The translations under genes were made by a program, and so were the position numbers. Below are positions 26,690-35,667 of a stretch of 64,000 nt of DNA, one piece after another. Position 1 is the first letter of the stretch. Every line of letters starts with the position of its first letter. The notes under the pieces were generated by a model. The model searched no databases, was not told the DNA's origin, and saw only the letters and a list, made by a program, of their open reading frames with translations. The stretch comes from Paenibacillus sp. FSL W8-0426 (GTDB lineage: Bacteria; Bacillota; Bacilli; Paenibacillales; Paenibacillaceae), in the NCBI RefSeq assembly GCF_037969725.1, contig NZ_CP150203.1, forward strand, positions 6,377,501-6,441,500. Direction: 5' to 3'.

Positions 26690-27862
26690 TTGAAAAAAAT
26701 TTCATGGTCCGCCCTGCTTCGATTCATCCCGGCTGCCACCTCCATTGCCATGGTCACTGCAAGTGCTCTGGCCGTTTCGCCGGTTAACGCCGATTCTGCA
26801 CCGGTTACGATTAAGACCGAGGTCATCTCCGCCACTGCGCCTGTGGGGGCGGATGTATCCTCCATTTTGCAGAGGTTCAGGGATTACAGCGCTTTTGCAA
26901 CGGGAGATCTGGCTAAGGACACGGCCTATGCGCTCAATATCGTTTCGTGGCAGATGCCTCATGGCGGCTTTTTCAAAGCGATGGAAGAAAAATACAAAGC
27001 CCGTTGGGATGGCAAAACCGCGCGCTCGGATTGGAAGGACCCGAATGGCGTTGAGCTGGGCACGTTCGATAATGATGCAACCGTCACGGAAATCCGTTTC
27101 CTGGCCCATATGTACGATCAAACGGGCAATCCGGTCTTCAAGGACAGTATCCGCAAAGCCGTCCATTTCATTCTGGTTTCGCAATATCCATCAGGAGGCT
27201 GGCCGCAAGTGTACCCCAAACGCGGAAACTACTCGGATGCCGTTACATACAACGACAACGCGATGGTGCGCACCATGGTCCTTATTGACGATATGATTGA
27301 ACGGCGCGAAGGCTTCAATAACGACATTCTGAATGAACAGGATCGTGCACGATTGAAAAAGGCCCTGAACAAAGGCATCGACTACACGCTGAAAGCGCAA
27401 ATCGTCAACAACGGCGTGCCTACCGTCTGGTGCGCCCAACACGATCCGGTAACCTTTACCCCGCTGCCGGGGAGGGCTTATGAACTGGCCTCCAAATCGG
27501 GATCGGAATCGGTAGGCATTACCGCCTTCCTCATGTCCAGGCCGCAAACGCCCGAGATCAAAAAGGCCGCGCAAAGCGCGCTTCGTTGGTTCGATACCGT
27601 TCGGGAAAATGGAACCAAATACAACCGCCAGGGACCGGTGTATTTCGAGCCTGATCCGGGCAGCGTCATCTGGTACCGTTTCTATAACGTGGATGAGGAT
27701 GTTCCTTTTTTTGCGGACCGGGACGGGTTGAAATACATGGACATTCTGGAGATCAGCGAGGAGCGCAGGCACGGCTATTCCTGGGCCGGAAACTATGCTC
27801 GCAATCTGCTTAAACTGGCCTCCGAGCAAGGATATTATACATTGAGGCAGCCGCTCCCCTAG
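26690..27862 (+). CDS. pelA: Secreted pectate lyase, polysaccharide lyase family 10
   Basis: A 390-residue protein with a Sec signal peptide (about 1-35; the hydrophobic core is followed by SPVNADSA, where cleavage is likely). The catalytic domain shows PL10 features: NIVSWQMPHGGFFK near residue 85, TFDNDATVTEIRFLA near 125, SQYPSGGWPQVYP near 165 and VTYNDNAMVRTM near 190. The family cleaves polygalacturonate by beta-elimination with Ca2+ bound through aspartates. The TTG start has AAGGAGG 8-9 nt upstream. No other pectin gene lies nearby, so it probably acts alone on plant cell wall outside the cell. A cre-like site precedes it and a strong terminator follows. Confidence 0.93.
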   Translation: MKKISWSALLRFIPAATSIAMVTASALAVSPVNADSAPVTIKTEVISATAPVGADVSSILQRFRDYSAFATGDLAKDTAYALNIVSWQMPHGGFFKAMEEKYKARWDGKTARSDWKDPNGVELGTFDNDATVTEIRFLAHMYDQTGNPVFKDSIRKAVHFILVSQYPSGGWPQVYPKRGNYSDAVTYNDNAMVRTMVLIDDMIERREGFNNDILNEQDRARLKKALNKGIDYTLKAQIVNNGVPTVWCAQHDPVTFTPLPGRAYELASKSGSESVGITAFLMSRPQTPEIKKAAQSALRWFDTVRENGTKYNRQGPVYFEPDPGSVIWYRFYNVDEDVPFFADRDGLKYMDILEISEERRHGYSWAGNYARNLLKLASEQGYYTLRQPLP

Positions 27863-27943
27863 GTCTGCTGCGGCATGACCCAATCCGCTTTGGTACGGCA
27901 GTTTTGCCGAAAACTGCGAACCATTCCGCCACGTTCACAAAAA

Positions 27944-27978
27944 AACCTGTCACCGGAGACTTCCGGGGACAGGTTTTT
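27944..27978. terminator. Bidirectional terminator after pelA
   Basis: AACCTGTC/GACAGGTT with CCGGA/TCCGG, followed by TTTTT on the plus strand and an A-run before it. It serves pelA and the convergent glutathione peroxidase gene. Confidence 0.9.
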
Positions 27979-28000
27979 GCGTAATATTCAGGTTTAACCC

Positions 28001-28480
28001 TTAACCGAGCAATTGCTCAATTTCGGCCGTCATCGCCTCAGGCGATTCCTTCGGCTCGTAACGTGCCACCACTTCACCGCTTCGGTTCACGAGAAACTTC
28101 GTGAAATTCCACTGGATTTCATTGCTCTCTCCCTCACCCGGCTGCTGCTCGCGAAGATATTGGAACAACGGGTCGGCGCCTTCACCGTTCACTTCCACCT
28201 TGGCGAATACCGGGAAATTCACGCCGTAGTTCAGCTGGCAGAACGATGCTGCCTCCTCGCTGCTCCCCGGTTCTTGGCCACCGAACTGATTGCAGGGAAA
28301 CCCGAGCACGACAAGGCCCTGATCGCGGTAACGATCATATAGCTTTTGCAATTCGCCGTATTGCGGCGTCAGCCCGCATTGGCTGGCCGTGTTGGCGATG
28401 AGCAGCACTTTGCCTTTATATTGATCGAGCGACACGTCTTGATTGGCGGTAGTTACCGCTTTGTACGAATATACGGACAT
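28001..28480 (-). CDS. Glutathione peroxidase family thiol peroxidase
   Basis: A 159-residue cytosolic enzyme with the family's active-site set: Cys35 in NTASQCGLTPQY, Gln in GFPCNQFGGQEPG, and Trp-Asn in IQWNFTKFL. It uses cysteine, not selenocysteine. Bacterial relatives reduce H2O2 and organic hydroperoxides and usually recycle through thioredoxin. The second cysteine in FPCNQF fits that mechanism. The ATG at 28480 is chosen because GGGAGG lies 8 nt upstream; the reading frame is open further upstream without a better start. An FhuF-like gene precedes it in the same direction. Confidence 0.95.
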   Translation of the reverse strand: MSVYSYKAVTTANQDVSLDQYKGKVLLIANTASQCGLTPQYGELQKLYDRYRDQGLVVLGFPCNQFGGQEPGSSEEAASFCQLNYGVNFPVFAKVEVNGEGADPLFQYLREQQPGEGESNEIQWNFTKFLVNRSGEVVARYEPKESPEAMTAEIEQLLG

Positions 28481-28622
28481 GACCGATTCCTCCCATGCTT
28501 TTGTAGGTTTCAAAGGCTGTGCCTCCCGCAAGGTTCACGAACGATGCGCTGGCGATACAGCCGATATTTCCATTATAAACCTGTCCCTGCCCAATACCAA
28601 ATCTGCGAAAACGGTACCCTTA

Positions 28623-29450
28623 TTACTTATTCGCCGCGAGGATCGCTTCGTAACGTTCCTGCCGCTCCGCCTTGCTCAGCTTCGGACAGGTGTAGCAATA
28701 ATCCTGTCCGTCATAGACGACATGATGCAAACAGCAGGCGGGCTTCATCAGCAGGGTCTGCCCGGGCTGGTAGGGATTCGCAACCTCCACCGGCTTGAAG
28801 GACAGGAGGTTTCTTTTCAGCCCCAACACGTCCGGAGGCATGCTGATCACATGCTCGTATCCTTTGATGACCGCTTCGCGTTCCGCCTGTTCAATGGGCA
28901 TCTGCTGCACTGCCGTTGTGAACCATCTCAGAATGCCCGCCAGCTGCGACCACATTTGGCCCGGTTTGGCCCCTCCGGCTGCTGCCACTCCTTCAATCAT
29001 CGGACGCAGCTGCTCGCCGTAGTATGCCGTAAGCACCTCGTTTCGCCATGAGGAGTGGGCACATGCTCGATTCCGGGGTTCATCTCCCTCGGCTGCCTGT
29101 TGAACATGCGGACGCTCTGTCGCATCCCTAAGGAGGAAACTTGCTGCCACACGGTCGTTCTTCACTTCAAGCTGCAATTCGATATTGTCCAGCGAAATGT
29201 CGAGCCGCGCATCGCATACGGCTGTCATGTAGTGGATCCCAAGCACAAGCCCCCGCAGCGAATGCGTGAAATAAACGGCCGCCGAACGCAGCGAGTCGGC
29301 ACGAAGGTGTTTGTTGAACTCGGCCAGCATTTGCCTGGCTTGAACAGGATCTTTCAACGCGGCCAGGGGCATGCTCCAGACTGGCTGCTCCAACGATGTC
29401 ACTGCAATTCGGCCATACTGCTGCAGCCAATCGTAATTGATCGCTCCCAT
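28623..29450 (-). CDS. FhuF-like ferric siderophore reductase
   Basis: A 275-residue protein with the C-terminal cysteine pattern C-C-x11-C-x2-C (KPACCLHH then CYTCPK), which in FhuF holds a [2Fe-2S] cluster. The spacing is one residue longer than in E. coli FhuF. The N-terminal part (WLQQYGRIAV, VYFTHSLRGLVLGIHY) resembles the IucA/IucC-C-terminal/FhuF superfamily. It probably reduces ferric siderophore iron in the cytosol after uptake. The ATG at 29450 follows GGGAGGG at 9 nt. It lies 212 nt downstream of a siderophore-type ABC ATPase gene and is likely controlled by the same Fur-regulated promoter. Confidence 0.85.
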   Translation of the reverse strand: MGAINYDWLQQYGRIAVTSLEQPVWSMPLAALKDPVQARQMLAEFNKHLRADSLRSAAVYFTHSLRGLVLGIHYMTAVCDARLDISLDNIELQLEVKNDRVAASFLLRDATERPHVQQAAEGDEPRNRACAHSSWRNEVLTAYYGEQLRPMIEGVAAAGGAKPGQMWSQLAGILRWFTTAVQQMPIEQAEREAVIKGYEHVISMPPDVLGLKRNLLSFKPVEVANPYQPGQTLLMKPACCLHHVVYDGQDYCYTCPKLSKAERQERYEAILAANK

Positions 29451-29662
29451 GATCGAAAACCCTCCCATACGAAATTATGTATCGCTGTAGATCCAGAATT
29501 AACAAGTTACTTGTTTCAAACGTACATATCCGACATACCCTGATGCCAGCTCTCTAGAAATGTACGCTGGCGAACCCTAATCCTGCATAACGCGAAAATG
29601 AGCCGTGTGCATGCAGCACAACGGCCCTTATTATGATTCGCCCATTACAGGCGTTGAAATGT

Positions 29663-30544
29663 CTAACTTCCCGCAGCGGTGCGAATGCGCTGTTCCGTTC
29701 TTCCTGCTACATGCAGCATCGATTCATTCGCAACCGGCTGTTCGGATACTTGTTGGCGTGCTCCGGCAAGCGCGTACGGCAAGCACAACGGAACGCCCGA
29801 GCGCGGGTCTATAACGATATCTGCTTCAATGTTGAACACTTCGCGCAGCACGTCGGGGTTCATGACTTCAACAGGCGAGCCTGTAGCCACCGCTTTGCCT
29901 TTCTTGATGCCAATCATGTGATGGGCATAACGGGAGGCATGGTTCAGATCATGTACGACCATGACGATGGTACGATTGGCGGTCGTATTCAGCATCTCCA
30001 GCAATTGAAGCACCTCCAGCTGGTGGGCCATATCAAGGAATGTCGTCGGTTCGTCAAGGAACAGGATATCCGTTTCCTGAGCAAGAGCCATCGCAATCCA
30101 TGCACGTTGGCGCTGTCCTCCGGACAACTGATCGATCGGGCGATCATGAAATTCGTTCATGCCCGTCACTTCGATGGCCCATTCGATCATGCGCTTGTCC
30201 TCGGGACGCATCGATCCGAAACCTTTTTGATACGGGAAGCGGCCATAAGAAACAAGCTCGGTTACGGTCAGCCCTTCCGGTGCAGTAGGGTTTTGCGGCA
30301 AGATCGCAAGCTGTTTGGCTACCTCGCGCGTAGATTGCTTATGAATGGACTTTCCGTCGAGCAGCACCTGTCCGCCCTTTGGATTCATGATGCGTGCCAT
30401 CGTTTTCAGGATTGTCGATTTCCCCGAGCCGTTGGCTCCGACAAGGGCCGTGATCTGGCCTTGGGGGATTTGAATATTCAGGTCCTCAACAATCAGTCTT
30501 TCTTCATAAGCGATATCCAGCTTGGACGTCTCCAGACGAAACAT
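29663..30544 (-). CDS. Iron-siderophore ABC transporter ATPase (FecE/FhuC type)
   Basis: A 293-residue ATP-binding subunit with Walker A GANGSGKST near residue 36, Q-loop LPQNPTAPEG, signature LSGGQRQRAWIA near 140, Walker B ILFLDEPTTFLD and the switch His in VHDLNHA. It opens with MFRLETSKLDIAYEERL. The extra residues after about 255 are Ala/Arg-rich and less conserved. AGAGAGGG precedes the ATG. No permease or binding-protein gene is adjacent, so it must pair with a transporter encoded elsewhere. A perfect 7-1-7 Fur box lies in its promoter. Confidence 0.94.
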   Translation of the reverse strand: MFRLETSKLDIAYEERLIVEDLNIQIPQGQITALVGANGSGKSTILKTMARIMNPKGGQVLLDGKSIHKQSTREVAKQLAILPQNPTAPEGLTVTELVSYGRFPYQKGFGSMRPEDKRMIEWAIEVTGMNEFHDRPIDQLSGGQRQRAWIAMALAQETDILFLDEPTTFLDMAHQLEVLQLLEMLNTTANRTIVMVVHDLNHASRYAHHMIGIKKGKAVATGSPVEVMNPDVLREVFNIEADIVIDPRSGVPLCLPYALAGARQQVSEQPVANESMLHVAGRTEQRIRTAAGS

Positions 30545-30665
30545 GCGATCATCCCTCTCTCATTTATCCGGGTATGTACTTCCGGTTATGGCAACAATAA
30601 CGTATTGGTTGTATGAAAAGATTACCGACTCAGCAAGTTCAAAAAGTTCCTATATCTAAAGATAC

Positions 30666-30688
30666 TGATAATCATTATCATTTGTCAA
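30666..30688 (-). promoter_or_regulatory. Fur box inside the siderophore ATPase promoter
   Basis: TGATAATCATTATCA (30666-30680) is a perfect 7-1-7 inverted repeat. On the minus strand TTGACA (30683-30688) is the -35 element, and a TATCTT-like -10 follows the box. Fur binding would therefore block RNA polymerase directly. Confidence 0.85.
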
Positions 30689-30937
30689 CACCATTTCGCA
30701 AATTCATTGGGTATGGAATGCAGTATTTTGCAAGATGGACATATTTCGAAAGGAAATACATCTCATTGGAAGACCGTATTTCAGTAAATCGCACAAAAGA
30801 TGCCTGCTGATGAATGCTGCTGTGCCAGCTTCCCAAGACCGTACCGCGCCGGATACATCTCCAATCAGATCGCTGCAACGACATTATATATGCTCTTCAG
30901 GCCATTACGAATTCATGGAATTTCGGCCAAACCTACG

Positions 30938-30975
30938 AAAAAAAGGCGAGAGTCCATACACTGGCTTCTCTCACC
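30938..30975 (-). terminator. Terminator of the tubulin/vWA/GTPase operon
   Basis: GGTGAGAG/CTCTCGCC stem followed by seven T on the minus strand, 47 nt after the last stop codon of the operon. Confidence 0.8.
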
Positions 30976-31021
30976 CTTGTTTTGTTGATATGCTTTTCCC
31001 TGAAATGGGTCTGTTACCGAG

Positions 31022-34000
31022 CTACAACTTGGGTTCAGGGATCAGGTTAATCACAAGCGCGCCGCTTTGCACGCTGGCAATGTTCGCTGCCTCGATTCCC
31101 TCGGGAATGCGCACCTTCTGGCCGAACGGATAAAGCCGATCCATGTCCGCTTCCGTCAGGTTCTCCAAAGAGGGGGCACTCGATCCCGTTGAACCGTCTA
31201 TTGCCGACTGCTGATCTGACGTGCCATTCGTTGAACCTGTGCCAGCACTCGTTCCGTTTTCTCCAGCCTGTCCGTCTGTCCCACGCGACGATGCGTCAGG
31301 AGACTGGGTTGAGGACGAATCGGGCGATGAGGCACCATTCTCTTCTCCTTGACTCAGATCTGGTGCAGAGCTCTCACTCTGTACACCGCTGCCTTCATTG
31401 GTCGATCCTTCGGAACTGTCATGGGTATCGTCATTCCCGGATGGGTCAACTGAAGAACCAGCCGCACCGTCGCCTGCAGTTGAACCCTCTGGCTGCCCTT
31501 TCGTGGTTAGGCTCTCCCACGCTCCGGCAGCATCAAGTTCCTCTACGCTGCCATCCTTCATGTTCAACTCCAGCGAATCGGACTGCAGCGTATCCCCGCC
31601 TGTCTCCGTGCGGAAACGGATTACCAATTGCGACGAGGCTTCCGCACTCCCGCCGGAGCCGCCCGGAATAACATAGGCCACCTGCTCGGGCAGCTGCACT
31701 TCCGGCTCGCTCGTAACATCGGGCTCCTGCACGGACGGCGGAGAAGCCGCCGGCGCTTCCGAATCTTTGCCCATCCATGCCAAGGCTGCTCCCGCAATGC
31801 CGGCAACCAGAATGACGATGAACGATGCCAAGAACAGGTTCTTTCTCTTGCCTGTCAGTATGCGAACCAGCGGGGAGGCGAGCTCCGATTTGGCCCGGTC
31901 ATACGTCGGTTTCATGGTCCTGTCTGCCCTTGCATAATACGGCTTGAAGGCAGATTTCGATTTGAAGGCATCCCGATCATGGGTTTTGAAATAATCCACG
32001 ACCGCATCCGAGTAGGCCTTGGCTGCTTGCTGCCCTCGCATGAAGAGCCGCTGGCGTCCCGACCATTCCATGAATTGGTATAACACGTCCTTGCTGCCGA
32101 CATGGCTGCGGACGAAATCCAGCAGTCCGGCATAGTCCAGCCTGCTCCCGTTGCCTCCCCGATAAAAGGCAAGGGGCAGCGCCTCAAAAGACTTGCTTCC
32201 CGGCTGCTGCCGCATTTCGGCGGCCAACCAGCCGCGCGTCCAACGCTGCATTTCGTTCCGCTCCGCCAAAGAGAGGGACTCCAGCCTCGCCTCGTCCTGA
32301 TCCTCTCCGCTTAGCCAAGCTCTCGCAGCCAGCATGACATTGATGCGGGCCGTTACGTCGGCTCCCTGTCTCGCAGCCCAATCCCGCACTTCGTTCTCGT
32401 GCAGCAGAATATCAATGCTCAGCAGCTGCTCCCTGGCGACCCGGCCCAAATCGAGATCCTGAATGAGGAAAAGATTAATGACATAAGCCAGCTTATCTGC
32501 CAACCGGGTCAATTGCTCCTGATAATCGGGCGGCGCTGCTCGTTCGGACAAGCTGCCCCGACTTGCAAATCCTTGGGTCCGCGCCTCGGATTGACCGATT
32601 TTGGCGGTGATGGCTGAACCGGCTGCGGCCTTTGGCATGCGGTCCAGCAAACTGACCTGCTTCAGCGCTTCATTTGCAGCCTCGACCGGATCAGGTGCCG
32701 AAAACAGACGCTCACGCAGTTCCTCGGCAGTCCGCTCCAGCAAGAAGCCGTCGTGAACGGCTGCAGGGTGCTCTGTTACCCAGCGCTGGAAGACCTTTGT
32801 AGTATCTGCAGCCGTCTCGGCCCGTTTCAACTGTTGTTCCAAATAGGGCTCGAACAACAGCTTCGATAGCGACGGATTACCCAGCACCTTCCCGAAAAAA
32901 GCCATATGCAGACCCGGTTCACGATCCAGCAAGGCATATAGCTCTTGGACGGCGCGCATACGTTTGCGCCCACGGGCGTTGTTGATGCCGTATACGAAAT
33001 AGTCGACGATGCGCGACTGGACCGCTTGAGAAGCAATGCTGAAATATTCGCCGATCCGCGCAGCGACCGCTTCCTCGGGAACCTGTTCCCGTTTGACGCC
33101 GTCCAGCTCGCGGCCGAGAAGCGCCAGAAACAGTTCATTGAGCCGCGCACGCTGCAGCGTCCCGCCTTCAGGTTTCAGATACGTGAGCAACCCGCCCAGC
33201 ACGCCGCTCTTGTTATCCAGCACATCCAGGGAATCGATGCCCTGTTCAAGCCGGTAAAATTGCGCTAATTCGCCATAAGCCTCAATCGACAGCTCGCGGC
33301 CAGGCTCCATGTTGGCGAGCATTTCGTCCGCGAACGTATAAAAGCCTTCCGCGGCTGCTCTCCCTTCCGGCTGGAGCAATGACCAAGCATAGGTCATGTA
33401 CGGCAGTTGGGCTGTCGACAGGTCGGCATGGGTCACCCTGCCGGACATCAAATCGAACGTAAAGTCCTTCTCCGTATTGCGATCCTTCGGACGAAGCGTG
33501 CCCCGTTCCACGAACTGCAGATGGATGCCTTTCTTCGCCTGTGGTTCCTTCGCGTACGTCATGAATCCCAGCTGCCTGCGGTAAGCATACGGCAAAGCAG
33601 CATACAGCAAACGCAGCAGCTTCCGGGCGCCGTCCGTTATCTCTTCGGCAGGCAAATCCAGTGCTACGTATACTTTGCGGCGCGTCGCCACCGCCTGCAT
33701 GACGGCGTACAGCATACGCTTGAACAGCGCTTCGCTCATCTTCAGCGACTCCAGAACCGCTTCAGGAGACGGAGAGCCCTCTTCGGCAGACAATGATGGG
33801 GCTGCAGGCAAAGCGTCCAGCGAAGGCAATATTGTGCCTTGCTCGATGTCATATGACGTGGCGAAGGCAGTGTCCAGCCAACCGCCCTGTTTCATCTGCT
33901 GCTCCGCGCGGACGGCAGGCAGGACATAGTTATGGGCAAAAAAAGCGCTGCGCAGGCCGGTAAAATCGGCAGCCTGGTAGACGTTCTGCCCGAGGAGCGT

Positions 34001-34249
34001 CTCACCGTTCTCTAGGCGGACCAGGTGGATGGACGGCGGAAACTTGCTGCCGTCCTTCTCTCCCCGGCCCGTCAGTTCAGCGGGAGCGTCGTAGACGCAG
34101 TAAGGATGAAGCACTTTTTTGATGTAAGCAGGGTCCAATCCCGGCGATGCCGCAACCGTATCGAATCCTTCCGTGGTGCGAAACACCCCTCTCCGCTCCC
34201 TCGTGTACATCTGCTGTTCGATCGGCGGGGTTTGGGAAGAAGGCATCAT
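31022..34249 (-). CDS. GAP1-type (GTPase-associated protein 1) membrane protein
   Basis: A 1075-residue protein, last in the seven-gene operon. Residues 1-160 match what I recall of GAP1 N-terminal type 2 domains (YTRERRGVFRTTEGFDTVAAS, then KVLHPYCVYDAP). A long helical middle region follows to about 800. There is then one transmembrane helix (about 803-825, LFLASFIVILVAGIAGAALAWMG) and a 250-residue outer part. The outer part contains a Ser/Gly/Asp/Asn-rich disordered stretch (about 925-1015) and a short ordered end (LTEADMDRLYPFGQKVRIP). GGGGAG precedes the ATG. The start overlaps the GTPase stop by 4 nt (ATGA), so the two are translationally coupled and probably interact. The molecular function is unknown; a scaffold linking the GTPase to the envelope is my inference. 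Confidence 0.85.
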   Translation of the reverse strand: MMPSSQTPPIEQQMYTRERRGVFRTTEGFDTVAASPGLDPAYIKKVLHPYCVYDAPAELTGRGEKDGSKFPPSIHLVRLENGETLLGQNVYQAADFTGLRSAFFAHNYVLPAVRAEQQMKQGGWLDTAFATSYDIEQGTILPSLDALPAAPSLSAEEGSPSPEAVLESLKMSEALFKRMLYAVMQAVATRRKVYVALDLPAEEITDGARKLLRLLYAALPYAYRRQLGFMTYAKEPQAKKGIHLQFVERGTLRPKDRNTEKDFTFDLMSGRVTHADLSTAQLPYMTYAWSLLQPEGRAAAEGFYTFADEMLANMEPGRELSIEAYGELAQFYRLEQGIDSLDVLDNKSGVLGGLLTYLKPEGGTLQRARLNELFLALLGRELDGVKREQVPEEAVAARIGEYFSIASQAVQSRIVDYFVYGINNARGRKRMRAVQELYALLDREPGLHMAFFGKVLGNPSLSKLLFEPYLEQQLKRAETAADTTKVFQRWVTEHPAAVHDGFLLERTAEELRERLFSAPDPVEAANEALKQVSLLDRMPKAAAGSAITAKIGQSEARTQGFASRGSLSERAAPPDYQEQLTRLADKLAYVINLFLIQDLDLGRVAREQLLSIDILLHENEVRDWAARQGADVTARINVMLAARAWLSGEDQDEARLESLSLAERNEMQRWTRGWLAAEMRQQPGSKSFEALPLAFYRGGNGSRLDYAGLLDFVRSHVGSKDVLYQFMEWSGRQRLFMRGQQAAKAYSDAVVDYFKTHDRDAFKSKSAFKPYYARADRTMKPTYDRAKSELASPLVRILTGKRKNLFLASFIVILVAGIAGAALAWMGKDSEAPAASPPSVQEPDVTSEPEVQLPEQVAYVIPGGSGGSAEASSQLVIRFRTETGGDTLQSDSLELNMKDGSVEELDAAGAWESLTTKGQPEGSTAGDGAAGSSVDPSGNDDTHDSSEGSTNEGSGVQSESSAPDLSQGEENGASSPDSSSTQSPDASSRGTDGQAGENGTSAGTGSTNGTSDQQSAIDGSTGSSAPSLENLTEADMDRLYPFGQKVRIPEGIEAANIASVQSGALVINLIPEPKL

Positions 34250-35505
34250 TCCACTCTCCCCTCAATATACTTCAGCTTGTACAACAGCCACAGGAACGGC
34301 TCGTCCACGCGGATCGGACTGACGACGCCCTGCAGTTTCATGTTGACCGGATTGCTGCCCAATGCGGAAACGGCGAAATAGGCCGTATTTTTGAAATACA
34401 CGTCCATCGTGCCTTTGAACGGCCGGTCCACCTTCTCCACGAAGCGGCGGATCTCTCCGTCGATGTTCTCGAACTCGGTCAGGTTGAAATAGTCGCGGTG
34501 CACCATGTTGCGGAACACGTTGCTGTTCGATTTGATATAATCGCCATCCTCGTCCTTGAGGGAATGCAGCATATCGCTTTTGGTCAACACGACGGCCGTC
34601 GGGATATCGGTTTTGGCCTTGTCCTGGTACGCGATGAAATCGCCGAACAGCGTCAGCACCACGTCGCGCGGCTCGTCGTATCTTGGCGTCCATTCGCCCG
34701 GCTCGTTGCCGAGATTAATGCGGATCTTGTCCCGGATGGAACGAATCTGAAGCGGATCTACCATGAACAGGATGCCAGCGGAATTTTTGATGTGCTGCCC
34801 GTGCAAACCGAGATAGTCCTGCTCCACCATGCCTTCGCCGGCCACGTCGAAGAATACCAGCGTCAGCGGAGCCTTGTCCTCGTCCTTGAAGACGAATTGG
34901 AAAATGAACGGCTCCTGCAGCTTCTCCTTCTGCGTCGAATCAAGCAGGTCCCCGCGTTCAAACAACGGCTCTTCGTAGTCGGCGCGGAACCTGCGGCTGA
35001 TCTCCGCATTCAGCGGCATGCACGCGGCATCGAAATGGTCTGCCGTGTAGTGCTGGAGCGTATGGATCAGTGACGTCATGTAGACCGACTTGCCGACCTG
35101 CGACGCGCCGATAATGGAAATAATGTTGCTTGGCGCTTTGCCTGCCGTCACCGGCAGCTCATTGTGACACTGCGGGCATAGCCTGCGTCTCGTTACCACG
35201 CCGTAACGATCATTCAAGCCCATGATGATGTTATCCGAGTAAATGCGATGCTCTTCCGGCACGTCATGGGGGGCCAATACGGCCTCCATTTCGAATACGG
35301 TATCCAATCCAAAACGTTCGCGGTAGCGATTCAGCTTGGCGTCTTCCCCAAGCGCATAATCTTCATCGTCGTCGCGATGATGCGCGGCCCGGAACACGAC
35401 CTCTTCCGGCGAAAATTTGCTGAAGCAATACGGACAGACGATATCGTAAAACAACGGACGTTCCTCCGGCTGCTGCCTTTTCAAAAACCGGCTAAAAAAA
35501 CTCAT
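34246..35505 (-). CDS. Zinc-ribbon P-loop GTPase (TRAFAC-like), partner of the GAP1-type protein
   Basis: A 419-residue cytosolic protein. A split treble-clef zinc ribbon is formed by CPYC (24-27) and CPQC (110-113). The GTPase domain follows with P-loop GASQVGKS (133-140), a DxxG-like motif FFDVAGEGM near 225 and TKSD (NKxD equivalent) near 320. This combination resembles the GTPases that accompany GAP1 proteins in predicted bacterial conflict systems. The start is the ATG at 35505, with GGGGGAG 5 nt upstream; a 25-codon extension lacks a site. The coupling to the next gene, and the vWA and tubulin-like genes upstream, suggest a nucleotide-dependent switch in a larger assembly. Confidence 0.88.
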   Translation of the reverse strand: MSFFSRFLKRQQPEERPLFYDIVCPYCFSKFSPEEVVFRAAHHRDDDEDYALGEDAKLNRYRERFGLDTVFEMEAVLAPHDVPEEHRIYSDNIIMGLNDRYGVVTRRRLCPQCHNELPVTAGKAPSNIISIIGASQVGKSVYMTSLIHTLQHYTADHFDAACMPLNAEISRRFRADYEEPLFERGDLLDSTQKEKLQEPFIFQFVFKDEDKAPLTLVFFDVAGEGMVEQDYLGLHGQHIKNSAGILFMVDPLQIRSIRDKIRINLGNEPGEWTPRYDEPRDVVLTLFGDFIAYQDKAKTDIPTAVVLTKSDMLHSLKDEDGDYIKSNSNVFRNMVHRDYFNLTEFENIDGEIRRFVEKVDRPFKGTMDVYFKNTAYFAVSALGSNPVNMKLQGVVSPIRVDEPFLWLLYKLKYIEGRVE

Positions 35506-35667
35506 AGTCTCTCCCCCTTCCCTGATCAGCGCAAAAAGATGATGCCTATTGCTTGAAACGTCAAAATGGTAAAAATTCATTCCGATGTATATAAGTTCGG
35601 CCGAAAGTGCTGATTACATCAACCTCGAATGCGTCCCAAACCGCTCTCTTCTTCGAAACATGCAATG

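Larger units (their letters stand above)
30545..31021. other. Intergenic region with Fur-controlled promoter and operon terminator
   Basis: It holds the Fur box and promoter of the siderophore ATPase gene on one side and the terminator of the tubulin/GTPase operon on the other. Short open frames here have no ribosome binding site or recognisable similarity. Confidence 0.7.

Noticed and set aside
29563..29593. Possible fifth site of the four-box repeat (CGAACCCTAATCCTGCATAACG)
   Set aside because: Only the CGAACC core and a TAAC match, and no partner boxes exist at 50 or 76 nt.
35584..35600. TATATAAGTT near the start of the GTPase gene as another MITE end
   Set aside because: The match stops after ten bases and the flanking sequence is unrelated to the element.
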